Below are positions 63,501 to 64,000 of a stretch of DNA of 64,000 nucleotides, one piece after another. Every line of letters starts with the position of its first letter. Position 1 is the stretch's first letter. Both the position numbers and the translations under genes were made by a program. This stretch comes from Rhopalosiphum padi. Its lineage: Eukaryota; Arthropoda; Insecta; Hemiptera; Aphididae. Where the stretch lies: NCBI RefSeq assembly GCF_020882245.1, contig NC_083599.1, forward strand, positions 22,640,865-22,704,864, in the 5' to 3' direction. The notes under the pieces are model-generated. The model had not been told where the DNA came from. It saw only the letters and a program-made list of their open reading frames with translations, and ran no database searches.

Positions 63501-63652
63501 CATCGTGATTTAAATTGAAGCAGCATGGGATCATACGATACGTACGTCAGGCCGAGTCGAAAGCCTGTTGATTGCTTTGGTGAATCCATTTTTGTTGTCA
63601 TTACAAAATATATCATCTTCAAGTTCATCACTCAAAGAAAGAAGAAAATTTT
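60556..63652 (-). CDS. R3HDM4: R3HDM4 homologue (R3H domain-containing protein 4), 5' partial
   Basis: R3H domains bind single-stranded nucleic acid; the cellular role of R3HDM4 is poorly known. Exons on the minus strand: 63546-63652, 62385-62561, 60801-60942 and 60556-60680. All are GT/AG and in phase, and the stop is at 60556-60558. The first visible exon encodes NFLLSLSDELEDDIF, matching the family segment around QYLLTLLE. The second is Lys/Ser-rich (RNKGSAAENHAEKKSKRS). The third carries the R3H region (LETEVVRYFSLVPKGIYTSA then SYNRMLLHSIVRYYSLDAMS). The last has KIVQVRNSRFDDFKPPRMSL, equivalent to the vertebrate VSNRHLDFLPP tail. The N-terminal exons lie beyond 64000 or were not recognised. 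Confidence 0.88.
61468..62085 (+). pseudogene. IS630/mariner-like DDE transposase remnant in an R3HDM4 intron
   Basis: On the plus strand GRFIVVCAVLNTGLWSN fits the R-x-I-I-V-x-A motif at the start of the domain. SSVIVIYSL lies where the second catalytic Asp (V-I-V-x-D-N-A) is expected, and the Asp is replaced. After several shifts, KLLDFYHII..., LIEL-like and VKDYVANENNTYKM match the L-P-P-Y-x-C-x-L-N-x-I-E-x-x-W-x-x-V-K-D-Y-V-A region with the third acidic residue. Stops and frameshifts interrupt it. Between 61536 and 61592 an exact inverted repeat (GATACGTTTCCAGTAATA-type arms) has formed or been inserted. Confidence 0.65.
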
Positions 63653-64000
63653 CTGAAAAAAATATATTAAATTAAATTTTAAATAACCATTATTAGTATC
63701 AAAATTTCAAATGGTTTTTTTTCTTCAAAAAAGGGAAACTTGAATTAAATAAATAGTTTAAAGTAAAAAACTTAAAAGTAGGAAGATAATTTAAGTGACT
63801 GGTTTTTCTTGTCCACTTATAGGTGTGTTTTTGTTCTAAAGTTTTTAAAAGGGCATAATTGTTGTAATATACACAAAATAACAAATTTTATCAATTTTAT
63901 TCATGCATAGATATTTACAATAATATTTATACATAACTATTTTTTTTTTTTTTGTAAAATCCAGACAGTAAGTTTTGTATACATAACAATGTATTTCATC
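63653..64000 (-). other. Right-edge sequence, probably R3HDM4 intron
   Basis: A T-rich tract on the minus strand precedes the acceptor of the R3HDM4 exon ending at 63652. The rest is AT-rich with no matching N-terminal exon. Confidence 0.6.

Noticed and set aside
1..64000. Search for tRNA genes by B-box-like GGTTCRANNCC words
   Set aside because: No word with a matching acceptor stem and anticodon arm was found by eye; a covariance-model scan would be needed to exclude them.

Overview
This is eukaryotic nuclear DNA: very AT-rich, with small coding exons that have GT-AG introns, long introns and many short inverted-repeat transposons. Gene content (ERGIC3, ROMO1, NOL10, IWS1 and R3HDM4 homologues) indicates an animal. 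The base composition, intron style and repeat families look like a hemipteran insect, most likely an aphid. That placement is inference, because no species marker is present. No rRNA, tRNA, CRISPR array or prokaryotic feature was seen.

Layout. 786-11767 (+): an ERGIC3 gene lacking its first exon(s), with a 7.5 kb intron that holds a complete antisense two-exon ROMO1 gene (7484-7797) and several transposon remnants. 12132-16567 (-): a 14-exon NOL10 gene. It lies head to head with IWS1 (+, coding 21226-27739), and about 300 bp between them probably act as a shared promoter. 27740-31960: a repeat-rich gap. 31961-42806 (-): a large eight-exon gene I do not recognise. It encodes a predicted protein of about 1,918 residues with a Lys-rich degenerate-repeat N-terminal half, a Cys/His-rich probable zinc-binding centre, an in-frame array of 19 heptads and a Thr-rich tail. 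42807-60555: a long gap of transposons, microsatellites and one GC-rich island near 50.1-51.4 kb that may be a distant promoter. 60556-63652 (-): the 3' part of an R3HDM4 homologue, continuing past the window edge.

The recognised genes are housekeeping genes: ER-Golgi cargo cycling (ERGIC3), mitochondrial inner membrane (ROMO1), nucleolar ribosome assembly (NOL10) and RNA polymerase II elongation with mRNA export (IWS1). They form no operon. The functional links visible are head-to-head transcription (NOL10/IWS1) and nesting (ROMO1 within ERGIC3).

Transposon remnants include hAT, Merlin (ISXO2-like), Mutator-like, IS630/mariner-like and THAP/P-element-like coding fragments, plus many non-autonomous elements, several with recognisable target-site duplications. 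The most novel item is the unrecognised Cys-rich repeat gene. Exon coordinates were read by eye from splice consensus and continuous reading phase.
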